A stretch of 34,344 bases of DNA from positions 1 through 34,344 of the forward strand of contig CACIHQ010000012.1 in assembly GCA_902586495.1 (NCBI GenBank), in the 5' to 3' direction. How positions within the stretch are numbered: the first letter of the stretch is position 1; every line of letters starts with the position of its first letter. The stretch comes from an uncultured Pelagibacteraceae bacterium (GTDB taxonomy: Bacteria > Pseudomonadota > Alphaproteobacteria > Pelagibacterales > Pelagibacteraceae). Shown one piece after another: positions 25,203-33,862 of the stretch. The notes below the pieces were generated by a model. The model had not been told where the DNA came from. It was given only the letters and a program-made list of their open reading frames with translations, and searched no databases. The translations under genes were made by a program, and so were the position numbers.

Positions 25203-25233
25203 GTTATATTATTACATAATGTTATATTATAAC
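25203..25233. promoter_or_regulatory. Tandem Zur boxes in the znuC-znuA divergent promoter
   Basis: GTTATATTATAAC (25221-25233) is a perfect 13-bp palindrome of the GTTATA-N-TATAAC kind known for alphaproteobacterial Zur. GTTATATTATTAC (25203-25215), with one mismatch, lies 18 bp upstream. They occupy the 70-bp gap between the divergent znuC and znuA starts, 18 bases before the znuA ATG. One or both should bind Zn-Zur and repress both operons. Confidence 0.8.
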
Positions 25234-25251
25234 AATTTAATTATACAATAT

Positions 25252-26310
25252 ATGAAAAACTTAAAAAAATTACCATTAATCCTATCACTATTATCATTCT
25301 TAACAATATTTGCACCAGCTAACGCTGAGATTAAAGTAGTTGCAGCAATAAAACCAATCCATTCGCTTGCAAGTTATCTAATGGATGGTGTTGGTAAACC
25401 AGATTTAATTGTTGATGGTTATGCTTCCCCACATGGATTTGCACTTAAGCCATCACACGCAAAAATGTTACAAAATGCTGATATTATATTTTGGGTAGGT
25501 GAGGATATCGAAACCTTTTTAGAGAAACCATTAAAAACAATTGCAAAAGATGCTGAAAAAATCGAATTAATGGAAATTAAAGGTTTAACTAAACTTAAAT
25601 TTAGAGAAAGAAATATTTTTGAAGGTCATGACGATCATGGGCATAAGGAAGATGATCATGACGATCATGCTAAGAAAGAAGATGATCATGATGATCACGA
25701 CCATGATAAAAAAGAGAAGGAACATGGTCATGATGAACACGATCATGATAAAAAAGGTCATAAAAAAGATGATCACGATGACCATGGACACGAGGGACAT
25801 GCTCACGGAGAGTTTGATCCACACATATGGCTTGATCCGATGAATGCAAAAATAATTTTAAGTGAAATGGCAGAACACTTAATTGAAAATGATCAAAAAA
25901 ATGAGGCAAAATATAAAGCAAATTTAAAAAACGCTCATAAAGATTTAGATAATTTAACTAAAAAAGTAAAATCTGAATTAAATAAAGATTTTAAATCAAT
26001 AGTCTTCCATGATGCATATCAATATTTTGAAGAAAGATTTGGGATAAATATTCTTGGGGCATTTACAGTGAACACTGATGTTATGCCAGGTGCTGAACAA
26101 TTAGCTGAAATAAGAGAAGTAATTGAGCATGACAAAGTAAGCTGTATTTTTTCTGAACCGCAATTTAATCCTGATATTATTAAGGCTGTAGCAAAAGATA
26201 CAAATGTTGCAACAGGGGTTATAGATCCATTAGGTGCAACATTAGATCCAGGAAAAAACTTGTATTTTGATTTAATTAAAAATATGTCTAATTCCTTTAA
26301 GGGATGTTAA
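25252..26310 (+). CDS. znuA: Periplasmic zinc-binding protein ZnuA
   Basis: The receptor of the zinc importer. The start is the ATG at 25252 (352 residues), giving a standard signal peptide ending APANA at residue 25. An upstream in-frame ATG at 25201 would read through the Zur boxes. Expected zinc ligands are H61 (SPHGF), H191 (DPHIWLDP) and H253 (FHDAYQYF). Between them lies a charged His-rich loop, residues 126-186, with 18 histidines in HDDH/HDDHDH-type units, longer than in many ZnuA. The loop probably collects zinc for delivery to the site. At the DNA level it is a run of near-repeats of GATCATGACGATCA type. The stop is 8 nt before cobW. Confidence 0.94.
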   Translation: MKNLKKLPLILSLLSFLTIFAPANAEIKVVAAIKPIHSLASYLMDGVGKPDLIVDGYASPHGFALKPSHAKMLQNADIIFWVGEDIETFLEKPLKTIAKDAEKIELMEIKGLTKLKFRERNIFEGHDDHGHKEDDHDDHAKKEDDHDDHDHDKKEKEHGHDEHDHDKKGHKKDDHDDHGHEGHAHGEFDPHIWLDPMNAKIILSEMAEHLIENDQKNEAKYKANLKNAHKDLDNLTKKVKSELNKDFKSIVFHDAYQYFEERFGINILGAFTVNTDVMPGAEQLAEIREVIEHDKVSCIFSEPQFNPDIIKAVAKDTNVATGVIDPLGATLDPGKNLYFDLIKNMSNSFKGC

Positions 26311-26318
26311 TTTAATTA

Positions 26319-27293
26319 ATGCAAAAAATAGACAAACAGGTTCCTGTTACTGTCTTAACCGGTTTTTTAGGTGCCGGAAAAACTACTCTTTTAAATAGAA
26401 TATTAACTGAACAGCATGGTAAAAAATATGCTGTAATAGTTAATGAATTTGGTGAACAAGGTATTGACAATGACTTGGTAGTTGATGCTGATGAAGAGGT
26501 TTTTGAGATGAATAATGGTTGTATATGTTGCACCGTTAGAGGTGATTTAATCCGAATATTAAGTGGACTAATGAAGCGGGCGGACAAACTTGATGCAATA
26601 ATAGTAGAAACTACTGGGTTAGCTGATCCAGCTCCTGTAGCTCAAACATTTTTTGTTGACCAAGATGTTGCTGATCGCACAAAGTTAGATGCAATTGTTA
26701 CGGTTGCAGATGCTGTTCATTTAAGTTCTCAATTAACCGATCATCACGAAGCAGAAGAACAAATTGCTTTCGCAGACGTTGTATTACTAAATAAAATAGA
26801 TCTAGTCGATGAAAATGGATTAGAAGTTGTAAAAAAGAGAATTAAAAAAATTAATCCCTTTGCTAAAATTATTAATACCACTAAATGTGGAGTTCCTTTG
26901 AACGAAGTTCTTAATCTTGATGCATTTAGTTTAAAACGTGTTTTAGAAGTAGAGCCTGATTTTCTTAAATCAGATCATGATCATGAGCATGATGACGATG
27001 TAACTAGCTTATCCTTTGTTTCTGATACTCCTTTAGATATGGAGAAATTTCAAGATTGGTTTACCAAATTATTACAAACCAAGGGTCAAGATATCTTAAG
27101 AACAAAAGGAATTCTTGACTTTACTGGAGAAAGTGATCGATATGTATTTCAAGGTGTGCATATGCTCATGGATGCTTCACCAATGGGTAAATGGCCAAAA
27201 GGAAAAGAACGTAGTTCTCGATTAGTTTTTATTGGCCGAAATCTTGAAACTATGAATTTGAAGGAAGGATTTGAAAACTGCAAATCGGCATGA
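26319..27293 (+). CDS. COG0523 / CobW-family GTPase, zinc-metallochaperone type
   Basis: A G3E GTPase of 324 residues. The P-loop is GFLGAGKT (15-22), the metal-binding CxCC motif is C68-I-C-C71, and NKID (158-161) gives guanine specificity. A short His/Asp stretch (DHDHEHDDD, 219-227) precedes the C-terminal CobW_C domain. Close relatives linked to znuA and Zur (YciC, ZigA, ZNG1) handle zinc delivery to client proteins under zinc limitation, which fits the position 8 nt after znuA. A cobalt or cobalamin role is unlikely because no cobalamin genes are near. The last four bases overlap the WD40 gene (ATGA). Confidence 0.92.
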   Translation: MQKIDKQVPVTVLTGFLGAGKTTLLNRILTEQHGKKYAVIVNEFGEQGIDNDLVVDADEEVFEMNNGCICCTVRGDLIRILSGLMKRADKLDAIIVETTGLADPAPVAQTFFVDQDVADRTKLDAIVTVADAVHLSSQLTDHHEAEEQIAFADVVLLNKIDLVDENGLEVVKKRIKKINPFAKIINTTKCGVPLNEVLNLDAFSLKRVLEVEPDFLKSDHDHEHDDDVTSLSFVSDTPLDMEKFQDWFTKLLQTKGQDILRTKGILDFTGESDRYVFQGVHMLMDASPMGKWPKGKERSSRLVFIGRNLETMNLKEGFENCKSA

Positions 27294-28333
27294 AAGCTGA
27301 TCTAAATAATTTTCCACAGTTAAATAAAACCAAATTTGAAAACCGAGGAAAAGAGTTTAGACTAGGAATTCCCGTCATTAATGCTGTTACAGTTGGCAAT
27401 TCTATAGCTGTTGGATTTGGAGATGGAACTGTTAGAATTTTCTCGTCTGGAAAAATCTCTGAACCGATAAAAGCACATAAAGGTATTGTTCTTTGTATGG
27501 CAAAAGATGGAGATCGTATTTTAACTGGTGGAGATGATGGTCGTTTTTTAAGAATTTCTCTAGATGGAAATATAAATGAGATTAGTAACTTTGGTACTCG
27601 TTGGGTAGATCATGTTACATCAAAAAATGGCAGCGTGGTTTGCACATCTGGAAATATTGTATATCTCTGGATGCCAAATAAAAAAGAACCAAAACTGTTA
27701 GAGCATGACAGCACTATTGGTGGTGTGGCCTTCGACTCTAAAGGTAGAAAATTAGCAGTTTCTAGATATGGTGGAGTTACTCTTTGGAAAAAAGATTATA
27801 GCAACAAATGGACTTCTTCTGATTTAATTTGGAAAGGTTCTCATAATAAAGTTATTTTTAGTCCTGACGACAGATACTTGGTGACGTCCATGCAGGAAAA
27901 CCAACTTCATTTTTGGCGATTAAAAGACAAGATTGACTCTGCAATGTCAGGATATGGTGCAAAAGTTAAAAGTTTCGCCTTTGTAGGTGACTCAAAATAT
28001 TTAGCAACATCTGGTGCGAATGACGCTGTATGTTGGCCATTTGACGGCGATGGACCAGTAGGTCGTGAACCAATTTGTCTTCCGTATGTAGGAAAACAAT
28101 TAGTCACATTTGTTGAGTCATTTCCTAATGAAGATGCAATTTTAACTGGACTAAGTGATGGCTCAGTTTATTTATCAGAAATTGAAAAAGCAAATAATAC
28201 AATAATTATTCGAAGTTTTACTGAATTTGAAGTTTCTGCCATTGCGGTCACTGATGATTGCTCACATCTTTTAATAGGAGATATGGGAGGAAATATTTTA
28301 TGGACATCGATTTGGGATGAGGAAAAAAATTAA
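27290..28333 (+). CDS. WD40-repeat protein linked to zinc genes
   Basis: A 347-residue beta-propeller protein without signal peptide or membrane segment, so probably cytoplasmic. Repeat-like units are visible: VGFGDGTVRIFS, TGGDDGRFLRISLDG, VSRYGGVTLWKKD, LVTSMQENQLHFWRLKD, LATSGANDAVCWPFDG, LTGLSDGSVYLSEI and LIGDMGGNILWTSIWD, about seven blades. The translation start overlaps the GTPase stop by 4 nt, so the two are made together. WD40 proteins usually act as scaffolds; here it could present clients to the GTPase. Similar cobW-WD40 pairs occur in other alphaproteobacterial zinc clusters as far as I recall, but no biochemical role is known to me. Confidence 0.85.
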   Translation: MKADLNNFPQLNKTKFENRGKEFRLGIPVINAVTVGNSIAVGFGDGTVRIFSSGKISEPIKAHKGIVLCMAKDGDRILTGGDDGRFLRISLDGNINEISNFGTRWVDHVTSKNGSVVCTSGNIVYLWMPNKKEPKLLEHDSTIGGVAFDSKGRKLAVSRYGGVTLWKKDYSNKWTSSDLIWKGSHNKVIFSPDDRYLVTSMQENQLHFWRLKDKIDSAMSGYGAKVKSFAFVGDSKYLATSGANDAVCWPFDGDGPVGREPICLPYVGKQLVTFVESFPNEDAILTGLSDGSVYLSEIEKANNTIIIRSFTEFEVSAIAVTDDCSHLLIGDMGGNILWTSIWDEEKN

Positions 28334-28336
28334 CTT

Positions 28337-28600
28337 ATGTTCAATAAAAAAAAACCAAATGCGGAAACTATTAGAAATTTAAAAGTTCTATTTTCGAAAA
28401 GATATCAAATACCTGAAACATCTATTTTAAGTATGGCTGAGTTAAGTTGCCATGAACCTAATTGCCCGCCTATAGAAACCATAATAACCGAGAGAGCAGA
28501 GGGTGGAAGAGTAAGAAATTGGCGGATAGCAAAACCGATTATTGATATTCGAGAGATAGATATAAAGAATTTAAATGAAGAGCATAATCATGAACATTAG
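28337..28600 (+). CDS. Small Cys/His protein with C-H-E-P-x-C-P-P-x-E-T motif, unknown function
   Basis: An 87-residue cytoplasmic protein 3 nt after the WD40 stop, so in the same transcript as znuA-cobW-WD40. The most distinctive block is C38-H-E-P-N-C43-P-P-I-E-T48; C38, H39 and C43 make a likely metal site. The C terminus is His-rich (EEHNHEH). The N-terminal half is basic and helical (AETIRNLKVLFSKRY). I do not recognise a named family. Its size, ligands and position suggest a zinc-trafficking accessory or a client of the adjacent GTPase; this is inference. Confidence 0.75.
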   Translation: MFNKKKPNAETIRNLKVLFSKRYQIPETSILSMAELSCHEPNCPPIETIITERAEGGRVRNWRIAKPIIDIREIDIKNLNEEHNHEH

Positions 28601-28660
28601 AAATAAATTAAATAAAGATCCCAAAATATAAATGACAACCTAGTAAGTAAGACAAAGTCT

Positions 28661-29437
28661 TTAAGCTAAAGTTATTTCTATAGGAGTGTGATCTGATGGC
28701 TTTTCTCGTCCTCTAGGATCTTTATTGATATTAATACTTTTAATATTGTCTATCAGAGAATTTGAGACTAAAAAATGATCTATTCTCATTCCGTTATTTT
28801 TTTGCCAAGCGCCTCTCATATAGTCCCAAAAAGTATAACCTTCTTTGGCATCATAAAAATGTCTATAGACATCATTAAAACCTAGATTAATCATTTCTCT
28901 CAATTTTTTTCTTATCTCTAATCTAAACAAGGCATCATCTTCAAAACTTTTAGGATTATATACATCTTCCGCTGATGGTATTATGTTAAAATCCCCAGCC
29001 AAAATAATATTTTGATTTTTTTTACTTAAATTTTTTAATTGCTTAATTAAGTCATTGAGCCATTTTTTTTTGTAATCATACTTTTCAGTGTCGACTGGAT
29101 TACCATTAGGAGTGTAAATATTGATTAATTGAATATTTTTTTTCTTATACTCAACTTCAGCAGAAATTATTCTTGATTGTTTTAATTTATCTTTAATTAG
29201 GTCTTTTCTGATATTCTTTAATTTCCCTTTAGAAATAATTGCTACGCCATTATAACTTTTTTGACCAAATACATGGCTTTCATAATCCATTGATGAAAAG
29301 TCGTCATAAGGAAAATTTAAGTCCTCGGTTTTGATTTCCTGCATCATCAAAATATCAGGCTTATATTTTAGTAGATAACTTTTTATATTTTCAATTCTAG
29401 CCCTAACAGAATTTACATTCCATGATGAGATTATCAT
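28661..29437 (-). CDS. xthA: Exodeoxyribonuclease III (XthA), AP endonuclease
   Basis: A Mg-dependent AP endonuclease and 3'-5' exonuclease of the EEP fold, used in base-excision repair. It has 258 residues from the ATG at 29437, chosen because it gives the family N terminus MIISSWNVNSVRARI; a further upstream ATG at 29467 lies inside erpA. Catalytic positions visible are N7, E34 (MMQEIK), the GDFNI block and the C-terminal SDHTPIEI with the catalytic Asp-His. It begins inside the erpA stop (1-nt overlap), so the two are cotranscribed. Confidence 0.94.
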   Translation of the reverse strand: MIISSWNVNSVRARIENIKSYLLKYKPDILMMQEIKTEDLNFPYDDFSSMDYESHVFGQKSYNGVAIISKGKLKNIRKDLIKDKLKQSRIISAEVEYKKKNIQLINIYTPNGNPVDTEKYDYKKKWLNDLIKQLKNLSKKNQNIILAGDFNIIPSAEDVYNPKSFEDDALFRLEIRKKLREMINLGFNDVYRHFYDAKEGYTFWDYMRGAWQKNNGMRIDHFLVSNSLIDNIKSININKDPRGREKPSDHTPIEITLA

Positions 29438-29754
29438 TAAAGTGAAAAGGAGACACCACAACCACAAGATGATTTTGTTTGTGGATTATTAATCTTAAAT
29501 TGCTCACCAATTAATTCAGAGACATAATCAACTTCAGATCCTTTGAGTAAATCTGCTGAAGTTTTATCAATTAATATGTTTTGATAATTTAAATCATCAT
29601 CATTTTTTTCTTTGTCAAAAGTGAATTCGTATTGAAAACCTGAGCATCCACCACCCTTGATAGCGATTCTAAAAAAAGAGCCTTTATCTTTTTTAGATAA
29701 AAGAACATTGATCTGTTTTAGTGCTTTATCGGTAAATTTAATTTCTTTAATCAT
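29437..29754 (-). CDS. erpA: Iron-sulfur cluster insertion protein ErpA (A-type carrier)
   Basis: A 105-residue A-type Fe-S carrier that passes clusters to target enzymes. The three conserved cysteines are C37 (GGGCSGFQYEF), C97 and C99 (SSCGCGVSFSL). The length and C-terminal end match ErpA/IscA. The pairing with xthA downstream and a divergent dgt gene 50 bp away is common in alphaproteobacteria. IscA/SufA are alternative names within the same family. Confidence 0.93.
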   Translation of the reverse strand: MIKEIKFTDKALKQINVLLSKKDKGSFFRIAIKGGGCSGFQYEFTFDKEKNDDDLNYQNILIDKTSADLLKGSEVDYVSELIGEQFKINNPQTKSSCGCGVSFSL

Positions 29755-29804
29755 AATTGATCACTGATATTAGTAATATAATACTAAAATTTATATTTTA
29801 AAGG

Positions 29805-30923
29805 ATGAAAAATTACTCAAAGCTAGGATTATTCAAAAGTAAGGGTAGAATACTTTACGAAACACCCTCAAAATATAGATCTCCATTTCAAAGGGATAGA
29901 GATAGAATTATTCATAGCGCTTCATTTAGAAGATTAAAACATAAGACTCAAGTGTTTGTAAACACAGAGGGTGACCATTATCGAACTCGTATAACTCATT
30001 CAATGGAAGTATCTCAAATTGCACGGTCTATAGCACGTTATTTCAATTTAAATGAAGACCTAACAGAGACCTTAAGCTTGGCGCACGACTTAGGCCACAC
30101 TCCGTTTGGCCATGCAGGCGAGGAGTCTTTGAATGATTGCATGGCTGATCACGGTGGGTTTGATCATAATTTGCAAACATTGAGAATTGTTATGTTTTTA
30201 GAAAATAAATATATGAAATTTAATGGACTAAATTTATCAATTGAGACCTTGGAGGGCCTTTTAAAACACAATGGGCCAGTTGAGGACTTAAATTTAGTAA
30301 ATGATTTAATAGGCACAAAAAAATTTAAGAATTTAATCAATTTTAAAACATATCCACCATTAGAAGCTCAAATTGCAGCTATTTCAGACGATATTGCTTA
30401 CAATAATCATGACATACAAGATGGACTTAAGGCTAATCTATTTTCAATTGAGGAGTTAGTTGAAATAGATTTTTTTAAAAACATTTTTAAAAAATATAAA
30501 AGAAAAATAAATAGATATAACCACGATATCGCAGTATATCAGATCATAAGAGATTCTATTGATATAATGATAAAAGATTTAATATCTAATACTTTAAAAA
30601 ATTTAAAAAAAAATAAGATTAAAGAGTCTAAAGATATAAGAAAAACAAAAGATTTAATCGTAGATTTTTCTGACAAAATAAAGAATTCTGATTATGAGAT
30701 TAGATTTTTCTTAAAATCAAAAATGTATAATAACAAAAATGTTTTGAAAAAAAATAACAGAGGAAAATATATTATCAAAAAACTTTTTGAAATGATTACT
30801 AAAAATCCAAAAAAATTTATTTCAAGAAAAGAACTTTCTGTTGATAGGTTTAGAGCAATTTCTGATTTTATATCTGGGATGACTGATAGATATGCTATTA
30901 ATTTATATAAAGATTTAAAATGA
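29805..30923 (+). CDS. dgt: dGTP triphosphohydrolase-like HD protein (Dgt family)
   Basis: A deoxynucleoside triphosphate triphosphohydrolase of the HD superfamily, 372 residues, splitting dNTPs into deoxynucleoside and triphosphate. Metal ligands are H65 (RITHSMEVSQ), H94-D95 (LAHDLGHTPFGHAGEE) and the later Asp in ISDDIAYNNHD. The N-terminal PFQRDRDRIIHSASFRRLKHKTQVF is the family hallmark. The start at 29805 has AAAGG upstream. It is divergent from erpA and overlaps argS by 4 nt (ATGA). Confidence 0.94.
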   Translation: MKNYSKLGLFKSKGRILYETPSKYRSPFQRDRDRIIHSASFRRLKHKTQVFVNTEGDHYRTRITHSMEVSQIARSIARYFNLNEDLTETLSLAHDLGHTPFGHAGEESLNDCMADHGGFDHNLQTLRIVMFLENKYMKFNGLNLSIETLEGLLKHNGPVEDLNLVNDLIGTKKFKNLINFKTYPPLEAQIAAISDDIAYNNHDIQDGLKANLFSIEELVEIDFFKNIFKKYKRKINRYNHDIAVYQIIRDSIDIMIKDLISNTLKNLKKNKIKESKDIRKTKDLIVDFSDKIKNSDYEIRFFLKSKMYNNKNVLKKNNRGKYIIKKLFEMITKNPKKFISRKELSVDRFRAISDFISGMTDRYAINLYKDLK

Positions 30924-32653
30924 ATATTTTTGATCTATATCTAATTAAAATAAAAGACATTCTTAAAGATTTGTCTAAACAAAATAAGATTATTTTGCCT
31001 CAAAATTTGGAGGGAATTACTGCTGAAATTCCACCAGTCAAGTTCGATAGTGATATTTCAACAAATGTAGCAATGTATTTAGCAAAGATAAATAAAAAGA
31101 CCCCTAATGATATCGCTGAAATTTTATCTCCGATTTTAAGTAATAATGATACACAAATTGAAAGGATATCAATTGCAAAGCCTGGTTTTATTAATATTAA
31201 ATTTAAACCAATATTTTGGACAAATTTTATAAAAGACGTAATCAAAAATTACAAAAGTTTCGGAGTAAATAAAAAAGAAAAAAAGATAAATTATTTGATA
31301 GAATTTGTATCTGCCAATCCAACTGGACCATTACACGTTGGTCATTGTCGGGGTGCTATTTTAGGTGATGTAACGGCAAATTTGTTACAGTACAACAATC
31401 ATAAAGTAACAAAAGAATACTATGTAAATGATTATGGTAATCAAATAATTAATTTTACAAAATCAGTTTATTTTAGAATTAGAGAGATAAAATTTAACGA
31501 GAACTTCCCTTCCAATAATGAAAACTTATATCCAGGCGATTATATAAAAGATTTTGCTCAAAATATTATAAAATCCAATAAAAATTTAAAATTTGAAAAT
31601 TTTGAAAGTATTTCTGAAAATTTAACTATTCTGTCAATTGAAGAGGCATTAAATCTAATTAAAAAAAATCTTAATAGTCTTGGAATTAATCATGATAGTT
31701 TTGTCAGTGAAAAAAAATTAGTTTCTAACAAAGAAGTAGAAAAAGTTGTTCAAACACTTAAACAGGATAAGTTTGTTTATAAAGGGAAGATTAAAGCACC
31801 AATCGGTGAGGATACAAATAATTGGGAAGAGAGGGAGCAGCTTCTTTTTAAATCAACCGATTTTGGTGATGATAAAGATAGAGCATTACAAAAAAGTGAT
31901 GGTTCGTGGACTTATTTTGCTAGCGATGTAGCTTATCATAAAAATAAATTAGACAGAAAGTTTGATTGTTTAATAAATATTTTAGGTGCTGATCACGCTG
32001 GGTATATTAAGAGAATTTCATCTTCTGTTGATGCGCTATCTAACTCAAAGATAAAATTAATTTGTAAAGTAAGTCAACTTGTAAAACTTATAAAAGATAA
32101 AAAACCTTTTAAAATGTCAAAACGAAAAGGTGATTATATTACTGTAGATGACCTAATAGGTGAAGTTGGTAAAGATGCTACTAGATTTATAATGCTAAAT
32201 AGAAGTAGTGATGTAGAATTAGATTTTGATTTTGACAATGTTGTGGAGAAGTCAAAAGAAAATCCTCTTTATTATGTACAATATGCTTATGCAAGAATAG
32301 CTTCTGTATTTAGACATCTAAATAAAGATTTAAGTTCTGAATTAGATGTTGATAGTTATGATTTTGGATATTCAGATGATGAAATTCAAATTTTAAAAAA
32401 GATAGCTGAATGGCCAAAATGTATAGATATATCATGTACTAGATTAGAGCCACATAGAGTAGCTGTTTATCTTTACGATTTATCATCATTATTTCATTCT
32501 TATTGGAATTTAGGAAAAGATAATCCAGAAAAACGATTTATTAATGAACAAAAAAAAATTGATAATGATAAATTGATTTTTCTTAAAGTTATTTCCAATG
32601 TAATTAAATCAGGTATGAATATTATTGGTGTTTCAACACCAGAAAAAATGTAA
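30920..32653 (+). CDS. argS: Arginyl-tRNA synthetase (ArgS)
   Basis: Charges tRNA-Arg; 577 residues, normal for the family. The N-terminal Add-1 domain (about 1-110) is followed by the HIGH-type motif H139-V-G-H142 in NPTGPLHVGHCRGA and a KMSKR loop near residue 396. The C-terminal anticodon-binding domain (DALR type) includes YVQYAYARIASVFRHL. The order dgt-argS-membrane protein-nagZ-scpA is typical of alphaproteobacteria. The stop overlaps the next gene by one base (TAATG). Confidence 0.97.
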   Translation: MNIFDLYLIKIKDILKDLSKQNKIILPQNLEGITAEIPPVKFDSDISTNVAMYLAKINKKTPNDIAEILSPILSNNDTQIERISIAKPGFINIKFKPIFWTNFIKDVIKNYKSFGVNKKEKKINYLIEFVSANPTGPLHVGHCRGAILGDVTANLLQYNNHKVTKEYYVNDYGNQIINFTKSVYFRIREIKFNENFPSNNENLYPGDYIKDFAQNIIKSNKNLKFENFESISENLTILSIEEALNLIKKNLNSLGINHDSFVSEKKLVSNKEVEKVVQTLKQDKFVYKGKIKAPIGEDTNNWEEREQLLFKSTDFGDDKDRALQKSDGSWTYFASDVAYHKNKLDRKFDCLINILGADHAGYIKRISSSVDALSNSKIKLICKVSQLVKLIKDKKPFKMSKRKGDYITVDDLIGEVGKDATRFIMLNRSSDVELDFDFDNVVEKSKENPLYYVQYAYARIASVFRHLNKDLSSELDVDSYDFGYSDDEIQILKKIAEWPKCIDISCTRLEPHRVAVYLYDLSSLFHSYWNLGKDNPEKRFINEQKKIDNDKLIFLKVISNVIKSGMNIIGVSTPEKM

Positions 32654-32913
32654 TGATTAAAGAGATTAAGTATTTAGTATTTATTATCTTAATTTCTTTG
32701 TTCTTATTTTTTACTATTCGATATTATTTCTCTGATGAACATAAAAAAAAATCATATAGATCATTGAACAATATCGATACGAAAATAAATAATTATGTAA
32801 AAAATTTACCAATTTTAAAAAGTGATACTCAAAATATAATTGAATATGTTGAGGAGACTAAATCTAATAAAAAAAAATATAATTTTTGGAAGTTGCTAGA
32901 AAGTAATGAATAA
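32653..32913 (+). CDS. Small membrane-anchored protein in the position of the SPOR gene
   Basis: An 86-residue protein with one N-terminal membrane helix (about residues 5-25) and a charged Lys/Asn-rich tail ending NFWKLLESNE. In other alphaproteobacteria the argS-nagZ gap holds a larger protein with a C-terminal SPOR peptidoglycan-binding domain. Here the anchor is kept, but no SPOR domain is seen in this frame, and nagZ starts 8 nt inside its 3' end. It may be a reduced version of that protein. Function unknown. Confidence 0.75.
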   Translation: MIKEIKYLVFIILISLFLFFTIRYYFSDEHKKKSYRSLNNIDTKINNYVKNLPILKSDTQNIIEYVEETKSNKKKYNFWKLLESNE

Positions 32914-33853
32914 TCGTAGATCATTTATAGTTGGTCTTAAATCGACTGAGATTAGTTCACAAGAACAACTTTTTTTAAGAAAATATAAACCATGGGGGAT
33001 AATTTTATTTACTAGAAATATCAAGAATTTAAATCAAACCAAAAAACTAACTTCAAAAATAAGAAATATTTTCAATGATAAGAAATACCCTATAATGATT
33101 GATCAAGAGGGTGGTCGTGTAAGTAGATTAGAAAATATCATTTCTTTTAAGAACTTGACCTCTGATTTTTTTGGAAAAAAATATGTTAAAAATAAAAAAG
33201 ATTTTGATATCTACTTTAAAATTTTTATAGATAAAACATCGTATTTATTAAAAGAATTGGGAATAAACATTAATTCTGTTCCAGTTTTAGATCTTAGAAT
33301 TAGTGGTTCCAGTAAAATAATTGGAGACAGATCCTATTCAAGAGATCCCAATATAGTCTCTAAAATTGGTGATATATGCATTCAAACTTATAAAGAAAAT
33401 TCAATTGGCACTATTATAAAGCACATACCTGGACATGGTCTTGCTAAGGTTGATAGTCATTTTTCTACTCCATATATTAATAAATCGCTTCAATACCTTT
33501 TAAATAATGATTTTAAAGCTTTTAAAAATAAAAATTCTTTTTTTGCAATGACTGGTCATTTAATTTTTAATCAAATTGATAAAGACAATACAGTTACTCA
33601 TTCTAGAAAAATGATAAATATCATTAGAAAAAAAATTGGTTTTAAAAATCTCTTAATTTCTGACGATTTATCAATGAAGAGCCTTAAAAAGGGTCTTAAA
33701 ATAAATACAATTGATACTTTTAAGGCTGGTTGTAATTTAGCGTTACATTGCAATGGTAAATTAAAAGAAATGGAAATTGTTGGTAAAAACTCACCTTTAG
33801 TGAGTAAATTTATAATAAAAAAAACATCACAATTTTACAATATTTTAAGATAA
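32906..33853 (+). CDS. nagZ: Beta-N-acetylhexosaminidase NagZ (GH3)
   Basis: A cytoplasmic glycoside hydrolase of family 3 that removes GlcNAc from recycled peptidoglycan fragments. It has 315 residues. Visible motifs are MIDQEGGRVSRL (D66 to R71), GDRSYSRDPN, the acid/base loop KHIPGHG (172-178) with DSH (183-185), and the nucleophile block ISDDLSM (D253/D254). It overlaps the small membrane gene by 8 nt and is 9 nt before scpA, the usual alphaproteobacterial order. Confidence 0.95.
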   Translation: MNNRRSFIVGLKSTEISSQEQLFLRKYKPWGIILFTRNIKNLNQTKKLTSKIRNIFNDKKYPIMIDQEGGRVSRLENIISFKNLTSDFFGKKYVKNKKDFDIYFKIFIDKTSYLLKELGININSVPVLDLRISGSSKIIGDRSYSRDPNIVSKIGDICIQTYKENSIGTIIKHIPGHGLAKVDSHFSTPYINKSLQYLLNNDFKAFKNKNSFFAMTGHLIFNQIDKDNTVTHSRKMINIIRKKIGFKNLLISDDLSMKSLKKGLKINTIDTFKAGCNLALHCNGKLKEMEIVGKNSPLVSKFIIKKTSQFYNILR

Positions 33854-33862
33854 TATTGGCAT

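Noticed and set aside
25201..25251. A 17-residue N-terminal extension of ZnuA
   Set aside because: It runs through the Zur palindromes and would place a polar Tyr/Asn-rich stretch before an otherwise standard signal peptide.
25619..25810. Repeated DNA units that could suggest a CRISPR array or tandem repeat element
   Set aside because: The repeats are imperfect, without unique spacers, and are fully explained by codons of the His/Asp-rich ZnuA loop.
25585..25921. Several overlapping open frames on both strands rich in His, Met and Ile within znuA
   Set aside because: They are shadows of the repetitive His-rich loop of ZnuA in other frames and have no ribosome site or family signature.
28645..28662. 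Short AAGAC/GTCTT hairpin between the 87-residue gene and xthA
   Set aside because: A five-base-pair A-T-rich stem without a T-tract is too weak to call a terminator.
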